From Hymenoscyphus infarciens (Eukaryota > Ascomycota > Leotiomycetes > Helotiales > Helotiaceae), in NCBI GenBank assembly GCA_001414345.1, contig LLCB01000238.1:1-64000 (forward strand): a stretch of 64,000 nt of DNA. Direction: 5' to 3'. Made by a program: the position numbers and the translations under genes. Positions 45,673 to 58,023 of this stretch are shown piece by piece. How positions within the stretch are numbered: position 1 is the first letter of the stretch; every line of letters starts with the position of its first letter. Under the pieces are notes generated by a model. The model was not told the DNA's origin and did not search any database. It saw nothing but the letters and a program-made list of their open reading frames with translations.

Positions 45673-48288
45673 ACAGGAATCGGCGGGGGATTTATTCGTG
45701 GTCGCTTCGTTTTTCTTTCCGTCTTTCATTTGATATTACATAGAACGATTTACACCACAGTAGATTGTTCCTTCACGGACACCATCGCTCTGGAGTTTCG
45801 GGGAAACTAGGTAGTGAATAGCTCTCATTCATTCAACAGGGTTCAGATCGAGAGTAGAATCATCACACTTCTCTCAGTTGTCAAAGTGTTGGAAGTAACT
45901 CCGAAAATGAAAGTGTGTTCTTTCGGCCCACTGAAATTATGCTTTAGTCGTGAAACCATAACTAAAAAGTCTGGCAACCTTGAGCATGCGTTTTCGCCAC
46001 TTTTCATCATTGTCGGCCTCTAAATATGAAGTAGTTCACATCTAGTTGATGATGTGGTATCGAGAAATAGTCGAATGTCGTTGGCTTGGTATAAACAAGC
46101 CTAAGCGCCCGTCAACTCCGTTTTCGTAAGGGTTGGAAAGAGATCTTGTGATGTGTTGATGTGTATTGCTGCAATTTGTTTTTGCTTCATAAGATGTATT
46201 CTAACGCACCGTCGCTATGTCACAACATGGGGTCTGTAGATTGCGTGTCGCGGACTATCATTTGGTTTTATGAAACTGTTCTTGTGAACAAGTAGCTTGC
46301 TGGGTGGACTATCTGTTTGTCATCAAACACACTGTAGAAGGTTCACAAAAACCACATTTTTCCCACTAGAAGAGAAATATTAATTTTCTCCCTCATACAT
46401 CAACATACCACTCCAGTCTTTTTCAGAAGTAATCCTCCCCAAAGAACCCAAAAAGAAGAAAAAAAGGAACAAGTAGAAACAGCCCACCTCTAGCCATGGC
46501 TCAAGATCCAAACTTCCCTACAAAGAGCCCGGTAACTCCAAAGACAACATCACCTCTTGACCAATCTCAAAAACCATCAAGCCAATCAACCTCCAACTCC
46601 AAGGCGGACCCGACCCGGCACCAACTTGAAGAAAAGAAAATTCACATCCACCGGTGACTCGGGGCTGGGAACACTTGGAACCAGTTCAGTCACACTGCCG
46701 TGAGAGAGGACATGCTGCTACTACTTTGGGGAGTGGGACCGAGTCAGCACGATGAGCCTCTGAGTATGCTGTCACAGCGGAAGCGACAGCATTTCATAGT
46801 ATTACAGAATGATGGGGTACGAGTGATGCCGTGGTGGTTGAAGGACACGGTGGGGTTGTGCAGTGTCTTGGGAAGAACAATTGCTATGGTAGATTCTGAT
46901 CGAGTTCAAGAAATATTATTACCCTTCCCAAACAGCTTCCAGAATCCATAAACTCGCTCCCTCAGGTTGCTTCCCACCCAAAGACTTGAATCGGGGATCC
47001 GCATCTTCAAACAGCTTTGCCCAATCTTCCATTCCCTCTCCCGTGCGTTCTGAAGTTCCAACATTGTCAAGTCCATAGAACGAATTTTCTCCTCACGCCA
47101 TATGGGATGAGTGTCGTAATTGATGCATCAATATGGAAAGAAAGTTGAGGCAAGCCATTGTTTGTTAGGTATTCATTGCTCTTTGCAGTGTTGATGGAAA
47201 TAATCCGTGCCAATTCTGTAACTGAGGGGGAAGGCATTTCCTGATCACCTGAGTTGGTCCAGTTCCAAGTTGGTGTTCGAATATAGAGATAGTTCCCCAC
47301 TCAAACTTTTATTTAAGGGTTTATCATTCGTCTAGAACACCACCCTTCAGACTTCGTCACTTTTTAGAATGGGAAAGTGACCTGCTGTTGGTAGGATGTT
47401 GGAGGGGTGGGGTACTTCACGTAGTGATTTAGGTAGTCCAACAACCCAACACAAACTAACCTATTGCCCAACCGACCGCATGCGCAGTCCAGAACTGCGT
47501 CCCCATGTAGCTTTAGACCTGCTTGTTATAGCTACTTTGTCGAGTGGTAGTCGGCGAAGGATTACCCGAGTAACCCACAGTGCTGTTAGTTACTGACGCA
47601 AGATTTGGAATCCACACCCTGAACCTAGCTTGCTGTATGACTAGTCATGAGTACAAAGAAAGCATTCTTGAGTTTACACGTCGCTCGATGTTCGCTGAAA
47701 AATATTCTATCTAGCGCTAAGCGAGAATGAAAGAAAGCACGAAGAGGGGGGGGATTCCCTATATCTCATCATTGAAGAAGTAAAGCTAAGAATGTCAAAC
47801 CCTTCTTCTCTCATCTACACAGAGCAAACAATCGATACTTGGATATCCCGTCCCGTAGTAGTTATTAGAAGCGACATCAAATAAACAATCCATTATTCCA
47901 ACACTCTAGAAGAATACACCCAGATATTATCGAGCCAAATGTCTATGTTATTTATAAGTTTTCTCAGATACTTAGGATTATTTGCTTGAGATGCCCCAGA
48001 AATTTGCATTAGCAAGGGCCAGGTAGGTAGGTGCGAACCTGTCGTGTTACTCCCCCCCCCCCCTCACAATTTCAATGTTCATTGCGAGCACGTCTACAGT
48101 TGTAGCAAAGCTTTTAGTTATTAGAAAACTCCAAGAATACAATTAGCACAGTACGGTTATGGGGGAAAGGAGGCGAAAGCATTGGCAATTCAAAAATTAA
48201 ATGTAAAACTAGTCAGAGCTAAAGCTTGCAAGATGTACCAAATAGCAATGACCCCGAATTTACAAAAATACTGGCTGCTACACGGTCT
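45673..48288. other. 2.6-kb gene-poor region
   Basis: A short ATG frame at 46496-46657 (53 codons, Ser/Thr/Lys-rich) and frames at 46700-46951 and 47067-47300 may be fragments of a decayed gene but show no family features. An 11-base C run lies at 48053-48063. Nothing is supported. Confidence 0.4.
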
Positions 48289-49390
48289 TTATGCATTGAG
48301 GTATGGTTGAAAGAACTCCGGGTAACGATTTCCCGCAACTTCCACACTCTCCAAATGCTTCTGAAGCTCCGCCATTTCCTCCTCATTAAGCGTAATCTCT
48401 TTCGTATTCTCCTCTACTCTTTCTACCTTGGTCGCACCAGGAAGCGGCAAAGCACCTTGCTGCTTCACCCACGCAAGCGCAATCTGAGGACTCGTAACAC
48501 CCTTCTTCTTCGCAAGTTCGGCGACTCCCTCAGCGAGCTTAGCATTCTTCTCGAAAGCCCCAGGTTGGAAACGAGGATATCCCATCTTGAGCCTGAAATC
48601 GTCTGCGGCAAGATCACTTGGCTTCTTCAATTGTCCAGTCAACCAACCCCGATCAAGTGGACTGTAAGCGACGAGAGGAATTCCAAGCTCGCGACATGTA
48701 TCCGCCACGCCCCCTTTCTCAAGCACATCGCGTGAAAAGAGACTGAGTTCAACCTCCACGGCAGCGGGAGTAAGAATGGCATTTGCACGACGGATTGTTG
48801 CTGCGTTCACTTCGCTGAGTCCGTAGGAACTGATTTTTCCTTCTTTGATGAGCGCCGCGAGTGTGGAAACGGTTTCCTCAATAGAGACATTGGGGTCAAC
48901 TCGACCGCACTCAAAGAGGTCGATCGTTTTGGCTCCAGCGAGGATGCTGAGACATTCATCCACTGAGGCACGAATGTCTGCAGGCGTACAATGAGGTGTT
49001 CCAGTTGAGCCATCGTAGGCTCCTTTAATGCTGAGAACAACGCGGGAGGCATCTTCGGGATAGATGGAGAAATAGTATTTGAGGAGTTGGAGTGAGTTTG
49101 CATTAGGTGGGCCGTAGAAAGTTCCCTGATATTAAGTCAGTATATGAGACGGATGATTGGGGGATATTGGGGCGCATACCGCATTCCAGAAATTGGCACC
49201 ATTTTCAAGGGCGGCTTTCAAGGGTTTGATGGCATCCTCATGGGAGATTGTGCCAAAAATTGTCAAACCTAATGTTTTTAAGCAACAGGGCTTCACAAAT
49301 ATCAAGCATGAACTTACCCATCATGCCATAGCCAATTGATCCAATTGGTTTGCCGGCAATAGAAGTCGGAGGGGTGAGTGGAGGAGACAT
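48289..49390 (-). CDS. Aldo-keto reductase, pyridoxal reductase type
   Basis: Exons 49390-49318, 49268-49180 and 49125-48289 (introns 49 and 54 nt) give 332 residues. It is an NADPH-dependent TIM-barrel oxidoreductase resembling fission-yeast pyridoxal reductase (AKR8), which interconverts pyridoxal and pyridoxine. Landmarks: GSIGYGMMGLTIF at the start, NFWNAGTFYGPPN with the catalytic Tyr, SIKGA with the catalytic Lys, and IDLFECGRVDPN, SSYGLSEVNAATIRRA and LVAYSPLDRGWLTGQ. The Asp usual in other aldo-keto reductases before the Tyr is Asn/Ala, as in the AKR8 group. Assignment to pyridoxal is likely but not certain. Confidence 0.88.
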
Positions 49391-51393
49391 TGTGTGATTT
49401 AGTTGTAGAATTGAAAATGTCGAAGAATGTTGGAATGATGTTGCAAGTCGAAAAGCAAATGCCAGTGACTGTGTATCTTATAAACACTTCTACGTGTCGG
49501 TGTTACGTAGAATTAACCGAACCCGATGGGGTTAACATGGACTTGATCGAGCCCAATGGGGCTATGTTTATGACCGAACTTGGCAACTTGACGTGAGTAA
49601 GGAGTCTCCGACTTTACATGAAGCGTTATCTCCGACGAGGTGCCTTGCCCAATTAATTGTGTTGCAACATTGAGTAGTACTGCATACTTCTTGCGACATA
49701 TCACCCGTTGGTTCCATCCATTCCCGCCATGCATAAAGGGCGCCACCCACTCTAGCAACTTCCTATATTGTACAAATGTGATTTGTAAGTATAAATTTCA
49801 AAACGGTCCATCGCTCTTGCTTTTAGGGGCCTTAATTATCTTCTAACTTACCGCTCTCCTTAACTCCACGTTACCCTTCAGCAGTATCGAAATTTGGACA
49901 GCGACAAGTTGAGGATAGGCATAAGCTGGAAACAGCTTGTGTCAACTCATAACTCCAACTCCACTTTTACGACTACCACCCAGTACGTAGCTCGCCTAGA
50001 TGAGAAGGCCACATATTACCTTGTCAAAAATACCACAATCACGGATTCGCCAGGGTTCCTGATCCTGCTATAGTCATGCATACTCGCCTCTCGGATTGGA
50101 TGATTCGTACACACTGACGACTTAGTCATCCTTTGCCCTCGAAAGTTTGCGAGACCCAAATAAAAAGTAACGAAGTCTTACCCCGCAGCAAATAACACCA
50201 CAACTGCCATCGGCATGCACGACGGTGTTAACGACTATTGAGCATGAAGTTCTAGTGTTCTCCAACCCCTGGTCTCCAACAACTGGTCACGAAGAGATGG
50301 GATAAACACCAACGAACAACTGAACGAATCACGATCGACGGGCAAATCCTTCAACCAAGCCAGAGCTTGCTGTCGCACTCGGTCTCTCTAGAATGCTTAT
50401 GCCCAAGCAGCCTTCTTTGCAAGTTGGTGTAAACTTCACGGCCAATTCGGCAGAGAAAACAGTGAGAAAAACCTGCCAAGTTGTTACAGGGACTAGAAGA
50501 TTCGTATCTAGATTTTGAATTTGCGTAAGACAATGGTATGTTTCATGTAAGTCAGTTTGTGCCTGTAAGAACACTCAGCAAGATCCTCCGCGAGGAGCAG
50601 AAGGCCGAAAGGACGAATTTGCTGCCGAGTAAGGCGAGACCGTTTCGGTTGGGTACCGATGATGTGGGTCAGCTAGATTTGATATTTGTCCATAGAGAAG
50701 CGTCTGTTGAGATAGCTCTCATGGATAGTCGAGTTGAGGTTTCAGTGGAGGTAGTTGGACTGAATTTGGAAGGGCGTCGTTAGTAAGGACCTGTCAAAAG
50801 TTGCAAATGAAAAGTTTGTGGTGAGTCGTGACATAGCACTGCTCTTCACTCTTGAAATAACCATCATAAGGGATCATGGCTAAACATTCTCTCAGGCCAC
50901 GTCGACTCTTCCACTTTAGTTCAACGCTGCCCTCTACGCAGTGGGTGATCGTGCTCGCCGCCAGCCAAGCGAGTCGGTACTCATCTGCTGTGGGAGCGAT
51001 GGTTCCATCACGTTGCCCTGCCCATTGGGGCCGATGTCTTCATTAACACTACAACAGAGGATATTGAGAAGTGACTGCTCCGTACTTGATTTCAAAATGC
51101 AACAAGATCATATATTCGTCCATCGAGACCACGATATTTCCACGTGGATCTTGAAAAGCATTGGAAAACTAGGTGCGTAAGTTGTTTTGAACTTCGGATT
51201 TCCCCGCGTTGGGGCCGTTTTGTATAGTTGGGCAAGGGACGATTCCGTGGCAGTGCAAACCACGGTTTTGCGTGAAAATGTCATAATCACGACGATCGAT
51301 ATAGCAATCTGATTGGTCTCCAAGCACTAGCACGGCGTGGAGCGTCGTTAAAAATACGGATTCTTTAGCCAGCTTATCCAAGAAGAACAAACT
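49391..51393. other. 2-kb gene-poor region
   Basis: Many short frames on both strands (for example 50538-50783 and 50941-51180) without family features or convincing splice structure. Possibly decayed genes. Nothing supported. Confidence 0.4.
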
Positions 51394-51491
51394 CAGTGTT
51401 GTTAATAGTATTATCATTATTATTGTTTAGTATCGTAACATTTAAACGTTATAAATGGTATGTAATAAAGTGGGTTCTAATAATAACACTG
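51394..51491. mobile_element. 98-bp hAT-like MITE
   Basis: Terminal inverted repeats CAGTGTTGTTAATAG and the reverse complement of CAGTGTTATTATTAG. The interior of its reverse complement matches 61429-61495 of the larger element, and its other end matches that element's right end, so it looks like an internal-deletion derivative. The flanking 8-mers AACAAACT and CAGATACT agree at five of eight positions, weak as a target duplication. Confidence 0.65.
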
Positions 51492-53275
51492 CAGATACTC
51501 AAAGAAAGCATCCCCTTGTATCGCCAAGATCGTCGGGTCTCTGAAACTTCATCCATGTTCGACGATTCAAAGGTTGGAGAGACCCCCCAGGCCATTAAAA
51601 CTGCGTGAACCAATCGTAGTATCACTCAAGGGCGAGGAATCCTTGCTTCCATTCCTGCCACTCAAATATGACATGCGGTACGTCGACGTGGATGTTGGCG
51701 AGAGGAGCACGAAAGCTCGTCTTCGTAGCTGTAGCGGAATCGATAGTGCACCAGCTCGCCGTCTAGTTAAAGACTTTAAGCTATCTTTGCACAACTGTTG
51801 TGCGAGGGGATGTTGCTAGTTACCGAAAACGCCGTTGCCAGTATAGACAGTAGTAGTACAGTACACAGTGATTCTTCTTCCAGGAAGGGCCCTTAAAAAG
51901 TGGGTCTAGCACAGAAAGCGAAGGGGGTATTATAGTACTGGTCTACAATACATCACTTTCCAAACAATATTTCTCCACAAGGCTTTAAAGCTTTAAAGCT
52001 CGCGACCAAACCCTCGGTTTCTTCCTTATGACATGATCGGTACCTGGCACCTGGCAGCGCGACAGAATGAAGTACGTCGGTCGGGCTTAGGAATAATCTC
52101 TGAAGTCGGAAAATCGAAGCGAAGCGCTTCTGCCGAGGAGAAATCTCAACGAGGACGAGATGTTGTAGATAATCGATACCGCGCTTTCCGATATGCCAAA
52201 CAGCTATGACAAACTTGTCCAGGGCCACGTGACCAGCACTGTGCTGGGAGACCCTCGCGCGTCGTCGCTCTCGAACGAATTGGACGAGACGAAGGCATCG
52301 AGCGAGCTTCCTGCTCAGAAGCGATCGAGTTTGAGGGTCTGTTGCTGCGAAGAAGTTCTCGAGCCTGGTGTTGATACGACGCCGCTTAGTAATGTGGGAG
52401 TGGAGTTGACCCGGCAGTCCCTTTACTCCTTTCTCATGAGAAGCAACTTCAAATAACGCAGAGATCCACAACTCTGGCATATAAAAGCAGTGGAAACACA
52501 GCCCTGGACCTGAAAAGTTCCTCGCAACAAAATAAGATTCACGAGTCAAGTGCGTTTGGAGTTGGAAGTCTTTCCCCACTACTGTAACTCGGAGTTTCCT
52601 CGGCTAGAGTTCGCGCGCTATTAATTGGTTCTAAAGGGAATTGGCCAACCAGCGTAAAGGAAAGCTATACAACACACATCCATTCTACTCAAAGAATCTG
52701 CTCGGTTGATAAATTTGTCAATATTGCTAAAGTTCTGAACAACCTCTTCAACAACAGGTGAAACATCTCAGCTCGTTCCTTTTAATTGTCGGAGAATATG
52801 AAACGCCGTTAGGGGTAAACAGATTTCCTTTTGCTTTCGTAGAAATCACCAAAGCTTATAGCTGCCAGATAATCTCACAAAAAAAACATCTCGGCGCCAT
52901 CCTATATGTTTTTTTAAAGTGAGTTCTGCTCCTCGGGCTGAGATCTGTACCCGGTATTTCTCCGCACCATGTGGGAACCTTGTTAACCTCGAAGATCTTT
53001 ATTCTCTTCTCTCCTCTTCTATCTGAAGTTTTGTAAAGATGATTTTGTGTAAAACAGCCTTTAAGTTTGTTTCCAACTCCATTCGGTGATGTTATTTTGG
53101 TTTACTACATTTAGAACCAATCTTGAAGCCTACCGGCTCTGATGTTTCATTCAAGGTTGACTCGGGCAAAACCCAGCACATCCTTCTCGCATTTAAACTT
53201 TTTCCAGAAGAGCTTGTGCTTGGTTATAGTCATATTTGGCAATTTACTGGAAACGTTATTTCAACAACTTGCTTA
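51492..53275. other. 1.8-kb gene-poor region
   Basis: A 208-codon minus-strand frame (52579-51953) and an 87-codon plus-strand frame inside it (52193-52456) have no recognisable features; I do not call either. Nothing else seen. Confidence 0.4.
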
Positions 53276-55366
53276 CGGAGGACGCGGTCAAAAGTATGGA
53301 GAATACAGGGCTGTGCACTGTAGGGGTGCCCTAAAGGTGGTAGGTGCCCTAAAGCCACTTTTTAGCCCCTCTTTTTAGCGAGTCTATAGGAGAGTCCTTC
53401 TTATAAATTATCCTATAACTCTATTATTTAATATATTCTTTTTAAATTTAAATACTAGTTTCTTCTTTACTTACTCTATCTTTAAAGCTCTTTTACTAGC
53501 CTTTTTACTAGTGAAATGTCTAAATTTTTAAGTAGTAAAGAGAGTCTTCTTTTAGAAGATAATAATAACTATTTATAAGATTATAACTTTAAATATAATT
53601 TAAATTATAATCTTTTTAACAATAACGACGAAGAAGAAGAGGACTCTTATAGTAGGCTTAAATTAGAGAACTTAGATACTTATTTATAGAACGTCTTTTA
53701 TACTCTAGACCCTATTCTCTCTCTCTTTATACTTTCTATCTTACTTTATCTAGCTACTATTCTCTCGCTAACTATTATTATATAATAAGTAGTTAATATC
53801 GCTTCTATAATAACGTCTATTTCTTATCCTAGCTAGTCTAAAGAGAAGAAGTAAAATTTAGTAGAAGTAAGAGTTACTACTCTCTCTCTTTTTAATTATA
53901 AGTTTAAGATAGAAGAGATTACTATCTAAACTAGTATCTCTTAGTCTAGTATTTATAAGCTATAAGTTAAGACTAAAGAGAGAGAGTAGATTCTAGGAAC
54001 AAATATAGAGACCTAGTATATAGATAATAAACCTTACTCTAAAAGGCTACTAATAATAGAGAAGATTTAGCTTTATATTTTTAAAGTTATAACTAAGAAT
54101 AGTATAATAAGAGAGTAGTTATATTAATAAATTACATAAGAAGTTTAAGAGACTTCTAGCTATATAAAAGAAGAAAGCCTATCTCTAAGTACTATTTATT
54201 AGTTAATAAGAAGTAAGAGATACTAAGTATATAAAAGAATAATAAAACTAGGTCTAAATAAGTAGTAAAAGAAGGCTTATTTAGACTAGTATTTACTTTA
54301 TAAGAAGTAGACTTTAGAGAATCAAAAGAACGTTATCTTTACTAATAAGACGTTAGTCTAGAAGAGGAGGATAAGAGAGCAAAGAAGAGTATAAAGAACG
54401 AAGGAGGAGATATATTACTAATATATTATTATACGTTAGTAGAAAGGGTTTAGTAAGTTTATATAATAGAGCTCTTTCTTTTATAATATAAAAAGGCCTT
54501 ATTATATCTAAGAAAAGGAGATAAAGAAAGAGAAGGAGGAATATAAGAGAGATATTATAATATAGAATACTACTTAGTTCTTTTAAGATAAGGAGAAATA
54601 GAAGGCTCTTTAGAATATAAAATAATAAGCGAAGATAGACTAAAAATAATAAGATATTAAGATAGTAAAGACTTAGTACTAAAAGAAGTATTATAAAGAA
54701 ACTCTCTAACCTCTTATTAATATACTTTGCCCTCTATTTAAGTATAAAGAGTCTACTAGTCTTATTATTTTAAAAAAGAGGTAAGAGGAGATAAACTAGT
54801 ACTAATATTAAAGAGAAGATTCTATGTCTTTTACTTCTTCCTTTTATATAAAAATATAAGAAGGATTAGCTAAGGACTTTAGTATAAGAAGATAATACCC
54901 CTACTTATACTTACTAAGAATAATAGAAAGTCTTTAGTATATATACTATATATAAGCTTCTTTAGCTAGGAAACTCTCCTAATCTTAACACTATAGAGCT
55001 AACTTAGTACTAGATAAAGAGAGAAATAATAAAAAGGAGGCTAATTAATACTAAGAAAGCATTAAAAGAGGTATAGATTAAGTACTAGGAAGATATACTA
55101 TAAAAGAAGATATAAGTATAGATTAAGCGTATTCTAAGGCATATTAAAGAGATTATTAAGCTTAAAGAGGGTAATAAGTATAGAGAAGGTAGATTATTAG
55201 GTAAAGAGAAGCTAAGAGTATATAATTAGTATAAATAGCTTTAAAAAAGCTCTAATAAAATAACCCCTAAACTAACTAAAAAGTAGCTTTAGAGCACCTA
55301 CCACCTTTTAGGGCACTCCTATAGTGCACAGGCCTGTATTCTCCATACTTTTGACCGCGTCCTCCG
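53276..55366. mobile_element. RIP-degraded Tc1/mariner-like element with ~95-bp TIRs
   Basis: The left end (53276-53371) and right end (about 55271-55366) are inverted copies of roughly 95 bp, starting CGGAGGACGCGGTCAAAAGT, and flanked by TA on both sides (53274-53275, 55367-55368). Most arm differences are G-to-A or C-to-T, mainly in the right arm. The 1.9-kb interior is very AT-rich, with stops in all frames, and no transposase can be read. TA duplication and end type suggest the Tc1/mariner/pogo group. Confidence 0.8.
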
Positions 55367-55979
55367 TATAGTTTAGATCGTTCTTTACCGCTTCGGTACA
55401 GGCCGAGGATAGAATAAGGTTTGCTACTGAAACCTTGGAAAGATCTTGGGACTTATGCATCGGAAATATCTCCGCCTGATTTAGGGTTTTTTATAGCTTA
55501 TGACATGTTTAAATACAGCCCCCTGATACTTGGCTCTGGAATACGGTAGGGCTAAGCTCGCAGTTCATCAACTGCTGTCCTTGGCTTTCTATTTTCCATG
55601 ACTAGAGTAGTTTGTTTTTGACTCTTCAGTGGTGTTTTTCAAGAATGGAATGCACAGTCAGCTGCTTAACTTAGTTTCAGAAGGTATTTGGGGTTTGAAT
55701 CGTTCCCGGCGTTTGGAGAGTCTCCCATCAAGATGCTCACGATCTATTCTGGTGCCATGTAGCTTCATGGATCATCTCATAGCTATGATCATGAGCAGGC
55801 CAACTATAAAGCCACCCGGAAGGACGCACAAATTTTAACTCTTCATCTCACCATCAAACATTCTTTCTAGGTCTTTTCTTATCTTTCTGTCTTTTCTAAC
55901 CTTTCCACTCAACGTTTTTGCTACCCCTCAAATTCAAACTTCGGATTTCCAATTTCCAATTTCCAACAAATCTTTCAAG
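55367..55979. other. Promoter region of the secreted-protein gene
   Basis: Normal composition resumes after the transposon. A CT-rich tract (55840-55910) precedes the ATG, as is common in fungal promoters. No gene. Confidence 0.5.
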
Positions 55980-56626
55980 ATGCTCGCCCAAAACATTCTC
56001 TTCACCTGCACAGCAGTCTTTGCTGCTTTTGCTTCCGCATCTCCCATCGAAAAGCGGGCTGTAACTGTTGCCACAGACGGTGCCACCAAGAGCATAACCA
56101 GTGTTCTCACGGTTCCTGCTCAACTTGACAGCTTTGAATCTGGTACTTCGAAAGTAGATGCGGCCAGCACTGTTTTGGGAGTTGTCAACCAAGCAGTCCA
56201 ACTTGTTCAAGGTCTCGTTGACAAAGACATTGCTGTAAGTTTCCAAATTCCAGATTTCTCTCTCCAAAAACTAAAATCAGTTTCCAGAATCGCCAAAGAT
56301 TCACACAAGAGACTGTCTCAGCTCTTGCTGCTGCGTTTCCCACCGGAACAATTGTCATGTCCAACGTCGGCTACGACCTCGTCGGCACCCCAATCGTCAA
56401 GCAAGGCACCAGCTACAAAGCCAAGGTTGGCTCCAACGTCAGCTATGACGTTCTCGTCATCGGAGCTGGACAAAGCTTCACTCTCAAAGGCGATGGAGGA
56501 TTTGAGAACGTAAGAGCTTTCAACCCCCACTGTATCCCTAAAAACACTTCAAACTAACCTTAAAAATAGTGGGCATACATTGCACGAGCCCCATGCAAGG
56601 GATCCGGAGCAAAGATCACTTGCTAG
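55980..56626 (+). CDS. Small secreted protein, unknown family
   Basis: Exons 55980-56234, 56288-56509 and 56570-56626 (introns 53 and 60 nt, both phase 0) give 177 residues. A signal peptide (LFTCTAVFAAFASASP) is followed by a possible KR propeptide site (EKRA). The first exon is helix-like and Ala/Val-rich; the later part (SNVGYDLVGTPIVKQGTSYK to DVLVIGAGQSFTLKGDGGFE) is beta-like, and two cysteines lie at the C-terminus (APCKGSGAKITC). Size and secretion make it effector-like, but no motif proves it. It was likely missed as two frames without splicing. Confidence 0.75.
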
Positions 56627-57364
56627 ATACGCAGTTCTCTCAGGGAGGAAAGAATGTCTTCTTCTAGGTACAGGGTTTACATCCGATGATTGATTCACAT
56701 GCACTGGTTTTTGCTATCGGCGGGGAGATACCTCATAGATGTTTACAAATTTGTATTGCGTTCACACATTCATTACTTTATCACAGTACTCAAGCTGCTC
56801 AATTCACTCAAGTTTCATTGCAAAGAGATTTCTTTGGAAATCTTCCGAAGGAATAATATTACCACGTGATTCAGTACGTTTTATAGATTCGAACAGAGTT
56901 CATATTTTCCTCTTTGATTTTGGGTTTCCAAAATGGGGCTTGTAATAGTGACCGATTTTGCAGTCATCCTTCAGTCTTTCTGTCCCTCTTTTCCTTCCTT
57001 TCGTGATTGCAAAACTTGCCAAATATTTCATGAATAGATTGCTGGCATCTAGTCATGATGAAATATCAACAATTTCTAGTTTCACGAAACACAAACATAA
57101 CCCCCATAGAGCAAAGTTCGGCCTCCGATTTAAGCGAGGTACCACTCAAGTGTATGGAGGGGCAATAAGCAGAATCATAACCTTAGCTGGCAAGAAATGC
57201 GACGGGAACATCAACACGTAATTAAAGTGTTCATCATGAATAGTATAGTACGTGTTACCAAAACCACTGAGGGGTCTTGAACCAGACCTCACAATTTCAT
57301 AAAAGCTCACAAATTCCTAAATCCGAGGAAAAGTCATCAACGAAGAAACCTTTTCGACCACAAC
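56627..57364. other. Intergenic
   Basis: No gene seen; a plus-strand frame at 56958-57221 has no supporting feature. Confidence 0.45.
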
Positions 57365-57631
57365 ATGTCAGGATATCTCTCACACGGCTCCCAAAGAATC
57401 CTTCTGCTCAATTTGCAAGAGAAACCTGCCACCATCATAACATTCCCGCCAAAAGATAGCCCTACACCATCGTCACCAACCAAGATTCGCTCAGTTCAGA
57501 CCCCCGTTGAAGTCAAATTTCTCAACATGGCCAGTTCTGAGGATGCTTTGCGCCACCGAAATCCAATGGTTAGCCGAGAACCACCACGTCCGAAACCACA
57601 GCCGCAACCTGCGCCACCTCCAAAGAAGTGA
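57365..57631 (+). CDS. Possible small Pro-rich protein
   Basis: 88 codons, ATG at 57365. The C-terminal end is Pro/Lys-rich (REPPRPKPQPQPAPPPKK). The overlapping minus-strand frames look like shadows. No homology recognised; may be part of a spliced gene. Confidence 0.3.
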   Translation: MSGYLSHGSQRILLLNLQEKPATIITFPPKDSPTPSSPTKIRSVQTPVEVKFLNMASSEDALRHRNPMVSREPPRPKPQPQPAPPPKK

Positions 57632-58023
57632 GAGGATACGAGTTTTCCCCCAAAAGGAAAGCAGCTTTTGGCATTTGGTCCGAGGGAAGCGGGAGATTTA
57701 CCGAAATGGAAGTTCGAGAAAATCTTGAACAGTGTGGGAGGCTGGGAAGTTTGTTTTGCGCCGTCACATTTTGAGGGAGGGCAATGTTCTGGTTTGTGTA
57801 CCAAGTTTCAGGGTGATTCAACAATATGCGGTTGTAGATATGGATGAAATGTCAATCAATTCTTATCAAAAGCTTTGATATCTATTCTGGAAGCTGGTGG
57901 GGTGTTGGCCTCATGCTTAAAAACCAATGGGAGTCAGCCCTACTCACCTCTTTGCAAGCTCCACAATAGTGAATACTTGATGTTTGTAGTTCAAATCACA
58001 CCGTGTATATATCTGAATCATTC
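57632..58023. other. Intergenic
   Basis: Nothing recognised. Confidence 0.4.

Noticed and set aside
51953..52579. 208-codon minus-strand frame
   Set aside because: No motif, low plausibility of composition, overlapping frame on the other strand; not enough to call a gene.
53500..55260. Coding remnants inside the Tc1/mariner-like element
   Set aside because: Short word-like stretches can be read after the left TIR, but stops occur throughout and no transposase motif is visible, so no gene is called.
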